A stretch of DNA of 64,000 nucleotides from Protula sp. h YS-2021 (GCA_949752745.1 OX457025.1:50209601-50273600); one strand, 5' to 3'. Numbered from the stretch's first letter, positions 47,455 through 58,225 are shown. The notes: a model not told the origin generated them from the sequence alone. Made by a program: numbers and translations.

Positions 47455-47945
47455 CTACCAGTAACCTAAATTGAATCCGCCTGTGCTTGTAGCATCGCCA
47501 CCTCCCGAAAACAACAATTATCCCGGAAACGAAATTTTTGGCAGACCACTGCCACTGGTTCTCGAATGCAAAATACTGAGCTGCTAAAAGAAAACTGTTA
47601 GTATACACATTTGGAGTCACGTTTATGCTCACGTGTAATCCTTATAGGTCTTAGCAGTCATTTTGAAAAGCAAATTGAATAGTCTTACAGTTTGCACTTA
47701 AAATTTATATTTCGGGATGATAGAATAAAGTGGCGAGTTACACCTCGAAAATACTGCCCGAAAAATATACATCGGCCTGGCATTTTCGTAAATCATGATA
47801 TTTTACTTCGCGCATAACAGAAAACGTGTGTAAAATTCTGTATTTGCTACACACAAAAGCATATCCGGATCGCGTCTAAAACACGAAAATTATTGCGCAA
47901 AAACCATTCAAAAGTGGCGAACGATCCTACGTAGGTTACTGGTAG
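47455..47945. mobile_element. MITE-2 copy B, inverted relative to copy A, 491 bp
   Basis: Starts 'CTACCAGTAACCTA' and ends 'TAGGTTACTGGTAG', a 14-bp perfect terminal inverted repeat. Together with copy A it forms an inverted pair with a ~700-bp spacer. Confidence 0.8.
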
Positions 47946-48000
47946 TGCAGTTGTTTAGCTGAGGCAACGTGAGCGAAAGTCAATCACCTGCTTTCCACCC

Positions 48001-48070
48001 CTGTCCAGTTTCGAACCAGGGACTTTAGGATTACAGGACCAAGGCTCTATCGACTGAGCTAACTGTCATC
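48001..48070 (-). other. tRNA-like sequence (degenerate tRNA or SINE head)
   Basis: On the minus strand an A box (TAGCTCAGTCGA) and a B box (GGTTCGAAACT) are correctly spaced, with D-arm GCTC...GAGC and an anticodon-loop-like CCTGTAA. The acceptor strands do not pair, and the anticodon and T stems have mismatches, so it is unlikely to make a working tRNA. It ends 4 bp from MITE-1 at 48074. A tRNA-derived SINE head or a tRNA pseudogene both fit. Confidence 0.6.
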
Positions 48071-48073
48071 CCC

Positions 48074-48418
48074 ATAAGCCAATTCGCACTTTCGGATTTT
48101 TCCGGTGGCGTGTTGTTTCGACTGAAAATGTTGGGGGATAAATTATAAAGAAATGATAAGGGAAAAACATCAAAATTCTAATTTTCTTTCAACATACACA
48201 CTTTCGAATTTATAAAGCCATCACATGATCTTTTAAAAACTATTTTACATATTATTCAGTGCCTTTAATAACCAACATGTGACTATATTTCTGGCAAAAT
48301 GGAATTTTGTTGATTTTTGCCGTTTTTTTTCTATCATTTCTTTATATCCTTATCCCACCTGAATTCAGCCGAAACGCAAAAACTTTTCGGCAAAAGTCAA
48401 AAGTGCGAATTGGTTTAT
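48074..48418. mobile_element. MITE-1, second full copy, 345 bp
   Basis: Matches 35815-36165 along its length ('taataacc(a/g)acatgtga', 'ctgaattcagccgaaacg'), with ends ATAAGCCAATTCGCACTTT and AAGTGCGAATTGGTTTAT. Confidence 0.8.
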
Positions 48419-48453
48419 TATCTCGTAAATCGCTCGATACATACGTATAAGAA

Positions 48454-48589
48454 ACAAGTAAGTATTTGTGAAACACACGCAGGCCCCAACCGCCCCCCAA
48501 ATTCATAGGGGTATAAAGCGATGGCGGACAGACGGACGGACGGACACCCCAAACCTATAGGCCCCAATCCGAAGGGTTGGGGCCTAATT
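48454..48589. repeat. R130 short interspersed repeat, copy 1
   Basis: Begins AACAAGTAAGTATTTGTG, contains 'GGGGTATAAAGCGATG' and GGACAGACGGACGGAC, and ends in the hairpin TAGGCCCCAA...TTGGGGCCTA. Two more copies lie at 59709 and 63846. All three start and end at the same points, so it is a discrete element of about 130 bp. Confidence 0.8.
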
Positions 48590-49334
48590 AATGTTAGCAG
48601 CTCTGTACCTCCATGTTTACAAGCAGACTCTTCACGGTCGTTGTAGTGCAGATCCACTAATAAAATAGTGCAAAATGTTTCAAGCAATACGTTACTATAG
48701 GATATAAAAAGAATTATATTCCATCACATTTCTGCTAAAACACAAAAAATATAGAAAAGAGGTGGTGGCGAGTAAGTATCCATATATTGCTATATATTAT
48801 ATCCAGCATCATACATAAATTTATACGCCCGAACTCTTTTTTTATTCGAAACAGTCAGAAATTTGTACTCCCGCAAAATCTTCCGCAACATATGTGTTTC
48901 GACTGTTTGCGACGCCGTCGCAGGCCATTCAATAAGTAAATGCAAAGCATACCTGAAATCCCGAGAATTTTCTTAATTTTATATATTTTATATATATTTA
49001 TTTTGAACTGCAATACCATACTATTACATTTCATCGAAGAAAAAAATATTGTGCAACTATATCCATTTGTTTTCCGTATGTGGGATTTTTAATACCATGC
49101 TTTTAACATGAAAAATTAGCATTTAACTTAACTAATATTTAGATGGCTGCTAATGGGAGTATAAGTTTTTATAAAAGCGGTAAAATACAGAATTATACAT
49201 TGATATATAATATTGCGTCATAAGATCGACAAATAACCACAGAAAAACACATTTGGTTCATTACTCGGTTTTGTATTTTAATTCGCTAGCGGCAGTAATA
49301 CAAGCAGTAAATTAATTTAGTGCATTTGGTAACT
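48590..49334. other. AT-rich spacer, nothing recognised
   Basis: No coding frame or repeat partner that I can support. Confidence 0.4.
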
Positions 49335-50374
49335 AACTAGATTGACCAGTGTTTTTGTTAAAACAAAAACGGATATGTCTCCCCCGCCCCCATTCAGTCA
49401 CGCGAAAAAACTTCGCAGTAAACATTTCCAATACATATGGGTTCTTCTTGCCATCTTTCAGCCTAATCCAACAAACTGTTTCGGAGACATCGCAACAATT
49501 ATGGCCAAAAAATTTTAAAATCAAAAATTGAAAAATTCGCCGAAAAAACATTTTCAACGAAAATGAAAAAAAACTTCGCAGTAAACATTTAAACGTTTTG
49601 TGAGTTCTTCCTGCCAAGTTTCAGCCTAATCCAACAAACTGTTTCGGAGATATGGCAACAATATGGCCCAAAAAGTTAAAATTCAAATATTAAAAAAAAT
49701 CGCCAAAAATACATTTTCCACGAAAATGAAAAGAAACTTCGCAGTAAACATTTCCACTATATGTGAATTATTCTTACCACGTTTCAGCCTAATCCAACAA
49801 ACTGTTTCGGAGATATTGCAACAATATGGTCAAAAAAGTTAAAAATCCAAAATTGAAAAACTCGCAAAAAATACATTTTCAACGGAACTGAAACAAACTT
49901 CGCAGTAAACATTTACACGTTTTGTGAGTTCTTCTTGCCAAGTTTCAGTCTAATCCAACAAACCGTTTGGGAGATATCGCAACATTATGGCCAAAAAAAG
50001 TTCAAAATCGAAAATTTAAAAATTCGCCAAAAATACATTTTCAGCGGAAATGAAATAAAACTTCACAATAAATATTTGCATTATATGTGTGTTGTCTTTG
50101 CCACGTTTCAGCGTAATCCAACAAATTGTTTTGGAGATATAACCTGCCAAAGTGAAAAAAATGCACGCAAACCCCCCCTATGTTCAAAAATTTGCCAAAA
50201 ATAGAATTTTTGAGGAAACGAAAACAAAATACCACGGGCATCATCTCGACATGTACCCCAATATGTATGTAGGTTTTGAAAAAATTGACTCATTAATTTC
50301 ATAAGAACTCACTGCGGACAGACGGACGGACACACCAAATGCTATATATGTCTCCCTTAGGGGGAGACATATAA
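49335..50374 (+). repeat. Pearl-like element P1: five ~162-bp tandem units between distinct ends
   Basis: The left end is 'CCAGTGTTTTTGTTAAAAC' then 'GGATATGTCTCCCCCGCCCC'. The core repeats CTTC(G/A)CA(G/A)TAAA(C/T)ATTT at 49411, 49574, 49737, 49898 and 50061 (periods 163, 163, 161, 163), each with 'TTTCAGCCTAATCCAACAAA'. The right end has GCGGACAGACGGACGGACAC, then GTCTCCC-ttaG-GGGGAGAC, a perfect short hairpin. The left end recurs alone at 58050-58225. Architecture resembles bivalve 'pearl'/non-autonomous Helitron-like repeats; this is an analogy, not a sequence match. Confidence 0.75.
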
Positions 50375-50865
50375 TTCCAGTAGACCACGCCTATAAGTAC
50401 ATCAGAGTATAACGACATTGCGCTAATGGCGACGTTTTTATAAAGTCCAATTCTTTTTTCCCCATTTTCAAAGAGCTATTGTCCAAATTTGTTTTCCCAA
50501 AATTGTCTAAAAACTATCGAGAGCTTTAATGTAATTGTTTTTCTTTCTGGAGTCAATCACATTTTTATATGCAAAAAGATGGTGTAAGTAACTAACGACA
50601 TAAGATTTTGTTGCCAGTTGAGAAATGGTGTCGCCAGATGACTTCTGACTTAAATTTATCACACATTTTTGTTGTCAGTTGGCAGTTTTTTATCTTCACT
50701 GAACTACTTACACACTTGTTTAATAAATAAGTGCCTAATTGTACTATTTTCTTGTTGTTTGCTTCTATGTACAAGTGCACTAAAATAAACAAACTGTAAG
50801 CTTTGAGTAATTTTATTTTTTCATAGTTGCTTTACACACATCTGTTTATTTTTAAAATTTATTAT
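50375..50865. repeat. Duplicated ~110-bp segment (first copy)
   Basis: 50573-50690 ('gcaaaaagatggtgtaagta', 'gtcgccagatgacttctgac') is repeated at 50889-50995 with a few changes. The rest of the interval is AT-rich without other signal. Confidence 0.6.
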
Positions 50866-51225
50866 TCAAAATAAACAATAGCATATATGCAAAAAGATGG
50901 CGTAAGTAACTGACGACATAAGGCTTTGTCGCCGATTGAGAAACTGTGTCGCCAGATGACTTCTGACTTCACACATTTTTGTCGGCAGTTGCTTTTTACA
51001 CGTAACAATTCTCTTCTCGTCATGATGCTTGCGCTGAGGCTGGCGATGATGGTTCACTACCACTGCAGGACCACGTAAAGCTTTTGCTAGCGGCCCAATC
51101 AAGTTGCGATATCTGACCAAGTAATTTTGAGTGAACATAATGAGACCATCATCTTGAGATTTCCCAACTAAGACATCATCTCCGTTGTAGTGATATGGCT
51201 CAATTGTTATCAAAGCCATTTTCAT
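50866..51225 (-). CDS. Unassigned 119-aa frame
   Basis: Begins 'MKMALITIEPYHYNGDDVLV' and has 'LIGPLAKALRGPAVVVNHHR', a His/Lys-rich stretch, then runs through the duplicated 50889-50995 segment at its C-terminus. The first 75 residues look protein-like and could be an exon. I recognise no family. The C-terminal third is encoded by repeat sequence, so any real product probably ends or splices earlier. Confidence 0.25.
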   Translation of the reverse strand: MKMALITIEPYHYNGDDVLVGKSQDDGLIMFTQNYLVRYRNLIGPLAKALRGPAVVVNHHRQPQRKHHDEKRIVTCKKQLPTKMCEVRSHLATQFLNRRQSLMSSVTYAIFLHICYCLF

Positions 51226-52116
51226 CTATTAAACATCTGTTAAACATAAATACAAGCGCACTAGTCATATTTAAACTGTACCACTGACAAAGTTTCGCTA
51301 CAATATTTTCTATAATTAACCCCGTAGAAATTCTATTCATATCTCACTAGAAAGATGAAAGAAAACTGTGACACAACGTGACCTGTTTGTTAATATCTTC
51401 GATATTTTTATTTCTATAAGACAGTTTTTCAAATTTTCCAATTTTAATGTTTATCTTGTATTTCACTCGAAGTTTCGCCACAATAATTTCTACAATTTGA
51501 CACGTAGATTTTTTCTTCATATATCATTTGAAAGCGTGAACAAAGTCATCAACCATGACATGGGCGTTTTTTTTCTATTTTTTTACTTACAATAGGAAAT
51601 AAAACTTTTATAATGGTGAGGTCAACCCTAATTATCATAACTAAAGTGCGCCGCTCGCCATTTGACTTTGACTAAGTTTTATCGAGTAATATATGTTGAT
51701 AAGGTTATGTTATCGGACCTGCTTTTTACACGTAACAATTATCTTCTCGTCTTGTCTTGACGGTGCGTAGGAATAATAACAAAAGAACAGTGTTAATCAC
51801 GTGCGTTTGTTTACATTTTACAATGTTTATACTTATATTTAAATGAAGCAAAGCGAAACAAAAGAGGCTCCGCTCATGTTACGTATTGGCAGATAACTTG
51901 AGCAAAATCCGAGCTCCAAGTTGACGGTGGTTTTGATATGTTCAGAAATCGGTCATTATTTGACTTATTTGTCTGCTTTTAGTTTTTTACAATTAAAAAA
52001 ATCAAAAGCTAAATTTATTAATGCAAAATTTACTAGAAAAACTGAAAATAAAAAAGTTGTTGACGGTTAACTTTTCGATATCGGAAGCTGGAGGGTCAGC
52101 TTCGTCTGTGTGTTTT
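51226..52116. other. AT-rich stretch with an internal imperfect duplication
   Basis: 'aagtttcgc(t/c)acaata' followed by '(c)gtaga(a/t)' and 'ttcatat' occur at about 51292-51360 and again at 51471-51540. No gene recognised. Confidence 0.4.
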
Positions 52117-52230
52117 CTTTGGTCTCCCTATTTGCTATTTTTTATCTATGGTCTCTCTTAAGTGACACCTTTAGTGTCTTTTAACATATACAAAAGGTCT
52201 CCTTATGCTGGCATATTCTGTGTGCATATA

Positions 52231-52466
52231 CAGTGAAACCCCGCTATTAGCGACAAAAAGTAACTGAATAATTTTGCCCCTAATGGCGGGGTTTCCCCAA
52301 TTTCGAGGTCCTGTTCTATCTGACAACTACAACTAAAATCTCCGCCTAATTTTCTTACACTTTTTCCATCACTAGCTTTGATTATTTTAACTTTATCAGA
52401 TAGCGAGAGGTCGTTCCGTTTTCTTTTCACATCACCGATATTCAGACTTAACATGTTGTATAGCAT
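52231..52466 (-). pseudogene. Tigger/pogo transposase N-terminal fragment
   Basis: From the ATG at 52466 the frame reads 'KRKRNDLSLSDKVKIIKASD' then 'GKSVRKLGGDFSCS'. This is the CENP-B-type N-terminal helix-turn-helix of Tigger transposases ('KRK...LSL..K..II...E.G.S.R.LA..F..S'). It then degenerates and runs into the terminal repeat, so the DDE domain is missing. Confidence 0.65.
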
Positions 52467-52654
52467 CTTAACTGAGTATAAGACAATGAATTAATTGTTT
52501 TATTTATGCGCATTTTAAAAGACAGAGCACATGTCAATAGAGTTCAGTCGTATTTTAGCTCCTCCCTTAAGCACACATCTTTTGTAATAGCCCTATTCTC
52601 TTTACATGCACTGTACTCAGTACCCATAGATAACAATAGCGTAAAAAACTTGAC

Positions 52655-53375
52655 TAAGTCTCGAGGAGTACGTATATCCCCCGTGGGGGATATGGTTTGT
52701 GTAAGGCTGTTGCGTGTTGACTACGAAAAATTTAAAAGTGGAAGGATAGGCAGACGCATTGTCTAACATTTAGACGAATCAATCCATTAACCAGTAGGCG
52801 CGTGAGAATGTCGTAGGTACGCTAAGTACAGCGCCGATTTTGAAAAATCCGCCATTTTGTCAAGTCCCAGCCGAAAAATGCTTAATCACTGCACTGCGAA
52901 AGGTCTCAGGGGACTTGTGCGCAGAATATGAAACGAATCAATCCATTTTTGTGGCCTGTATGCGCGTGAGACTGCCGTATATACGCTAAGTCCAGTGCTA
53001 ATTGTCAAAAGTCCGCCATTTTGCCCAATCCGGAAAATTCTTGACCATTGCACTGCGGAAGGTTCTAGAGAAGCCGTGTACAAAATATGAAACGAATTCA
53101 TCTATTAATGTGGCCTGTAGGCGGGTGAGACTCCCGTATATACGCTAAGTCCAGTGCCGATTTTCAAAAGTACGCCATTTTGTCATTTTTTCCGATCCAA
53201 AAAAATATTCTTAGTCAGTGCACTGCGGAAGGGTTTAGAGAAGCCGTGTACAAAATTTGAAACGAATGCATGTACTTATGTGACCTGTAGGCGCGTGAGA
53301 CTGAAGCGTGACAGACAGACGGACAGACCGAAAAGTTCAAAACTATATCCCTCCGTTCCACAGGGGATAACAAAC
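52655..53375 (+). repeat. Pearl-like element P2 nested in the Tigger element
   Basis: Starts with the palindrome TATCCCCCGTGGGGGATA. The core repeats 'acgaatcaatccatt...gcgcgtgaga' at about 52775, 52934, 53093 and 53263 (periods 159, 159, 170), with 'cgccattttg' and 'cactgcg(g)aa' in each unit. The end has GACAGACAGACGGACAGACC and then ATCCCtccgttccacaGGGGAT. Same build as P1 with unrelated core sequence. Confidence 0.75.
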
Positions 53376-54078
53376 ACTACCGAGTAACAAGCTAATAGAG
53401 GTTGTTTATATAACGTACAAAATATGGACAGCAATTTGACTGTCCACAATAAAGGGATTTTTTAAATGTGTAACCGTACTTACGGGATAAAAATAGTGCC
53501 CCTTATTCTGAATAGAGGGGTGTCCACAATGGAGGGGTCTAGATATAACAGAACTCTATGGCGTTTTAAAACAGAATGAAAAATGCTGTACATAATTCAG
53601 GGGTATCCATAATAGAGGGGTGTCTATATCCGGGGTTTTATTGTACTATCAAATGTGTGTATATATTATCAACTTCTTTGGTAGTGTCATTGTAGGTTCA
53701 ATTCCTGCAGGGTGCACGCATAACGATTTCTTATGCGGAGTTACTGCGCTCTCCGGTGGTGGCACATCAAACTTTGGTAATATGGTAAATAGGGGAATCA
53801 AATGCGCATCATATATAATAATCATTGATATATAACCTAAAAATGCAAATTTGGGAGACCATGCTTTGGTCTCCCTATTTACTATTTTTTATCTATGGTC
53901 TCTCTAAGTGACAGCTTTAGTGTCTTTTAACATATTCAAAAGGTCTCCCTATGTTGACATATTATGTGTGCATATATTATTAAATGTGTGCATATATTAT
54001 CACCTTTTTGTTAGTGTCATTGTAGGTTCAACTCCTGCAGGGTGTACGCATAACGGTTTCTTATGTGGAGTTACTAAA

Positions 54079-55200
54079 TAATAAGGAAGCCTCGATCTGC
54101 CCACCATTGATCCGATGCATAAACATAATCTAGTATTTTAATAAAGAAGTCAGAAAATATTAAAAAGCCACATACCAAGTTTCATGAAATTTTTTGCAGG
54201 AGTTTTTAAGTGTTAACAAGCTCTTGCTGACAGATCGACCGACACGTGGTCGATCGCATATATGCCCCCTGTGGGGAAAAATGAATAACTGTGAGTGTGG
54301 AGAGAGGGGGATAGCTGTTGAAGAGTATGACAGGTCGGTGCGTGTAAAATTATGAAAAAACCGCCAACCATGCACACCAATGGGCCCATTTCAGCCAGTA
54401 CACAATGACAACGTACGTCAGAAGATTACGCACTTAAAAACAGGCCGCAATTTTTCAATAAAATGAACAACCCAACCAAAAGGAAAACAAAACTTTTCAT
54501 AAAAGTATATAAAATTAATCACACAAGAATTGTTCATAATAGCTTTGCTATTGAACTTAAAATTGTGATAATACGGAAGCAGAGTGCCATGGTTTCTTCC
54601 GATGATAGCGGGGTGTCAGCCTTCAAAACTGCACTGTATTTCTTCTCCCTGACATACTTTATAAACTTTTTCCTATAGTAAAGTGACTTTTAAGAAGAAA
54701 CAATCATAGTTTATGTAGCTGTCCGTTATTACGAAAACTGTGCAGCAATTTTTTTCGAGGTCTGAAAATATCAGCTTCCCGCCATACCAAGTTCACATCC
54801 CCACCATCTTGAGGTATATCCTACACGTGCTTTTAATTTGCCGCCATGTGATTGATCCAGCAAACATGTGAAAACCACGCTGAGGCCACCTGATTGACCA
54901 GAAATTGTCAGAAAACATCATTAATATGTACAAACCGTTCACACACTTTTCTGTTGCAGTACCCCTACAGTTTCAGTGAAACACACCAAACACACTGAAA
55001 TTTAAGTGAAAACCAGATTTTATGCAAAGTGGGCCCAAGACGGATATGGAATTAATGTCTACTTTGCACATTCGAGCCAAAAAAAAGTGTAAACCTAGTT
55101 GGCTTCCCGCTCGAGAAGCCCACTTTGCAAAAAAGGCCCACTTCGAAGGTCTAAAATTGACGAAAAAAACTAACACACTGCCAAGTTCGCGGGGTACACG
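54079..55200. other. Spacer with one pearl-like right end
   Basis: 54140-54290 has 'ctgacagatcgaccgacacg', then 'TATATGCCCCCTGTGGGGA', i.e. another GACAGAC-plus-hairpin end, and 54088-54148 repeats 44573-44640. The remainder (54290-55200) shows nothing that I can name. Confidence 0.45.

Positions 55201-55204
<4 letters not shown>

Positions 55205-55276
<72 letters not shown>
55205..55276. repeat. (CA)36 microsatellite
   Basis: Uninterrupted CA run of 72 bp. Confidence 0.97.
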
Positions 55277-55279
<3 letters not shown>

Positions 55280-55293
55280 CGTAGAAACACTAT

Positions 55294-55403
55294 GGGCCGA
55301 TTTCACAACTTAAGTCTAGACCTGATTTGGAGCAAACTCAGTCTAGACCGCGTTTTAGACTGGGTTTCAGACCACGTCTAGACTTAAGTTGTGAAATCGG
55401 CCC
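55294..55403. mobile_element. 110-bp fold-back MITE with 28-bp perfect TIRs
   Basis: Starts GGGCCGATTTCACAACTTAA and ends with its exact complement; the perfect inverted repeat extends 28 bp. It is flanked by TAT on both sides, a possible target duplication. Inside are further inverted words (GTCTAGAC), so the whole element can fold. The GGGCC ends suggest a Harbinger/ISL2EU relative, which I cannot prove. Confidence 0.75.
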
Positions 55404-55600
55404 TATATGTCTCCCCTTGGTCGGGGAGACATAATGACCTCAAAGCAATCCGCATCATAGTTGGAGAGATATGCTGTCGACAAAAAAGGGCATAAAAAAG
55501 TGACAGATAGACGGACAGACAAGACGGAGAACACCCAATGTAATACCTCCCTTCCCGGGTCTAAAGCCCCCGGCTTGGGGTTAACAAACTGTATTCGTGA
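55404..55600. repeat. Pearl-like right end, downstream of the fold-back MITE
   Basis: GTCTCCCCttggtcGGGGAGAC (55410-55431), then GTGACAGATAGACGGACAGACA, then 'CCCCCGGCTTGGGG'. This is another GACAGAC run with GC hairpins beside it. Confidence 0.6.
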
Positions 55601-55717
55601 GTCAAAAATACAGACCAGACGATGATGATCTACATCTGAAGAGTTGCAAAGTGATACGTATAACAGTTTGTGGTTTGAGACCATGTGTGACAGAGACTGC
55701 AGTGCCGCATTATACGT

Positions 55718-56117
55718 TCACGCATTGTGGACGTATCGCAGGTGTCTTTTTAGGTCAAAAGCCCTAGAATAAGTTTTTCCACACATGTCACAGACAACAG
55801 TATGCACTTGCATATGCTCTTGCAACTCTGCGCTGGTCATAAATGCCTGTGTCCTGCATCTGGTGCATTTATAAGCAAAGTTCTCTTCGGTTTTATTAAT
55901 TGCCTGTTCTTGGGGAACATTGTCAAGGTTTAGATTTTGTTCGATGTGCAACTGCTCATGTGCTTGTACATCACCAGATTTCACTGTGACAGTCGAGGTT
56001 GTGCTTGCACTTCCTCTAGCAACACTGCACGCGGATGAAATGTCGGCAGTTGCACCAGTTGAACAAATCGTCACCCTGGCTTTCAAAGACTCCGTTGTTT
56101 GTCTCTCCTGGATTAAC
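55718..56117 (-). CDS. C-terminal exon with two C2H2 zinc fingers
   Basis: Acceptor TTGCAG before 56117; the first base completes AG|G (Arg) with exon 10, continuing the helix as 'LIQERQTTESLKARVTI'. A Ser/Thr-rich linker follows, then 'YKCTRCRTQAFMTSAELQEH' (C-x2-C-x12-H-x3-H with 'MQVH') and 'VVCDMCGKTYSRAFDLKRHL' (ending 'RYVHNA'). Stop TGA at 55718. These are typical DNA-binding-type fingers. The exon itself is fully open, unlike several upstream exons. It could instead be the end of an independent zinc-finger gene. Confidence 0.7.
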
Positions 56118-56258
56118 CTGCAATTTTATCTTACATGTAAATATTTCTCTCAACAGTCTAATAATCATTGTACTACCGCGAATCTTAAATCGCACTTTAA
56201 GAACTTAACACAAAAACGGTTGCACTTTCTGCCACTTTACTAAGTATATATATGTATA

Positions 56259-56940
56259 CAGATGAAATCACTTAATCGCCTACCGGTTAAACGCATAAAT
56301 CGGTTAACTGCATATTATTCGCAAATCCCAAACCATTTCCAATGCTATCTGTTGGAAATTTAACCGGATAATTGAATACCGCTTAATCGCATAAACTGGA
56401 TAAAATGGGAAGCACACCGGTTAATTGCATAATTCTGGGTGACTCTCCAAGCATACCACACTTAAAGCAAACTAAGGCAGTTCGCTGCTCCTCGTTTATT
56501 TATCTAATCCATTGTCTTCTGTTTGCTTGACCCATTGTGTACATGTACCAACCCACTTGCGGTTGTTAACAGTGAATCTCGAACTCTTAATCACCACACT
56601 CTCTCAGTTCTCACTAGATAATGACCGTTAATATCCGCACTGCCTTAGCTGACGCTAGATAATGGCCTGCAACTCTAATCCCCGCGTTGCCTGAGCTCTC
56701 ACTAAATAATGGCCTGAAACCCTTAATCCCCACGTTGCCTCACATAATCATGAGTGCAAAGTCATCATTTAAATACGCGGCCAAGAAGAAAAAATGAAAT
56801 GCGGGGAGGAGGGGTGGGGGTGCACGTCTAATAACAACCGCTGAAAAATATAGACAAGAGTACTCCGAATAAACGCATATATCGGATAAACGCATAACAG
56901 GGCTTGGCAAATTGGCTATGCGATAAACCGGCTTCGTCTG
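56259..56940. mobile_element. Tigger-like MITE, 682 bp, TA target duplication
   Basis: Starts CAGATGAAATCACTTAATCG and ends (complement) CAGACGAAGCCGGTTTATCG, each beside TA. Inside, phrases such as 'cgcataaactggataa' and 'cgcataacagg' recur near both ends. No transposase frame. It lies in the intron between exons 10 and 11. Confidence 0.75.
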
Positions 56941-57006
56941 TATATATAATTTTGCGGTCTCTCTAAACCTTACAAATCAATACGTGAGGTCTCCTTTAGC
57001 ATTACG

Positions 57007-57111
<105 letters not shown>

Positions 57112-57116
57112 GTTAC

Positions 57117-57910
57117 CTTAGGGAGGCAACTTGCCCTGTCATTTCCCCCATTTCACGTTGAAATTGCTCTCTCATTCTCCACCTTCTCAAGTCTGCATGC
57201 TTGAAGAGAGAGCTCTCGTTTAAGGTTTTCATTCGCAGCTCGGAGAGACAAAAGTTCCTGAGTCATTTCCTCCTTTTCCTTTTTGAGTTCGGCAATCTAT
57301 AAATATGCAAATACATTTATAAACACTTTCCTTTCATTCCAAATGAAAGCCCCTCTCCCTCACAGTCTAAAATACGTTTGAATATTTACCGGCGACACTG
57401 TTACGCTTAATCCCACGAGGCACAAGGCAGTTCCCTTATCAAGCCTAGTTCACACTAAGCAACCCCTACTAACGCCTGCACTTCCAGAAAAGTACTCACG
57501 GCATAGGTGCATCTATTTGGTTTCAATATGAGAACCTCTGGCCCTGGGCTTCTTTTTGGAGACTCCCGGTATCATTTTGAAAGTTAATTATAGCAAAACT
57601 ATTGTCACTATCCAACCAATTTCATTTCATGGACATTTGAACTGTGTAGGTTATCTCCATTTGTAATAATAGTATTATTTTATGTACAAACCTCTGTCTT
57701 GTTTTTGGCAACTTGTTTGCGGACCTCATCAGCGCTTTACAAAGTTTTAAGTGCTCTCAACAGGCCGTAATATAGAACGCGCTCAATGCCAATATAATCT
57801 ATTCTGCGAGTTTCTTTCTTGATTCGTCTCAAATTCCTCAGATACTCATTGGCATTGAATGGGCTCACATAATCAATGGCTAACTTAATTGTAGCACTTA
57901 AGTTGTTCAC
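57117..57910 (-). CDS. JmjC C-terminal lobe and coiled-coil exons (9-10)
   Basis: Exon 9 starts '[20 protein letters not shown]' (KDM3: '[20 protein letters not shown]') and ends its domain at 'LLRALKTL', followed by TAA (57739-57737). The frame then stays open ('[15 protein letters not shown]') to the donor at 57691 and joins in phase 0 to exon 10: '[20 protein letters not shown]', 'ANENLKREL', a heptad coiled coil. A shift in the CT/GA-rich part leads to '[19 protein letters not shown]' before the donor at 57116. If TAA is the true stop, exons 10-11 would be a separate gene. Confidence 0.65.
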
Positions 57911-58049
57911 CTGTAACAGAAAATAGGATACTATATTTCCTTTCGCAACATCCACTTACAACTCGTGGCCGCTGTGTGTACCATAAGTATCAATGCATGA
58001 ATTTCTTGCTTGTACTGTCTACAATAGTGTACACAAATTTTCTCTAATT

Positions 58050-58225
58050 TCTAAATTAACTAGACTGTCCAGTGTTTTTGTTAAAACTAAAACGGATATG
58101 TCTCTCCCGCCCCCAATCAGTCACAAGGAAAAAATTCCTTGCTTAAAAGTACAACATTGGCAAGCCCAAAAATTGAAAAAAAAAATCGCCAAAAATACAT
58201 TTTTACAGAAAATGAAGACATAATT
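58050..58225 (+). repeat. Truncated left end of pearl-like element P1
   Basis: Matches 49331-49400 ('aactaga(c/t)tg', 'CCAGTGTTTTTGTTAAAAC', 'CGGATATGTCTC') and then only a vestige of one core unit ('aaaatcgccaaaaatacatt'). It lies in the intron between exons 8 and 9. Confidence 0.7.

Larger units (their letters stand above)
52231..53643 (-). mobile_element. Tigger/pogo-like element, 1413 bp, TA target-site duplication
   Basis: It begins CAGTGAAACCCCGCTATTAG and ends (complement) CAATAAAACCCCGGATATAG, each directly next to TA. Removing it restores the ~330-bp repeat ('gtgtgcata-ta-(t/c)tatcaaatgtg'). CAG-type ends with AACCCCG and a TA duplication are typical of Tigger/pogo. It carries a transposase N-terminus and a nested pearl-like repeat. 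Confidence 0.8.
52117..54078. repeat. Second locus of the ~330-bp repeat, split by a Tigger element
   Basis: The repeat reads 52117-52230, is interrupted by the element at 52231-53643, then continues at 53644-54078 with about 1.3 further units. Here the T-arm-like stem has a G-U pair (TGTAGG...CCTGCA) but is still closed. Confidence 0.8.

Noticed and set aside
48001..48070. Functional tRNA gene
   Set aside because: The acceptor strands do not pair and the anticodon and T stems carry mismatches.
55022..55381. 119-codon plus-strand frame
   Set aside because: About a third is Thr-His repeats from the CA microsatellite and its end lies in the fold-back MITE.
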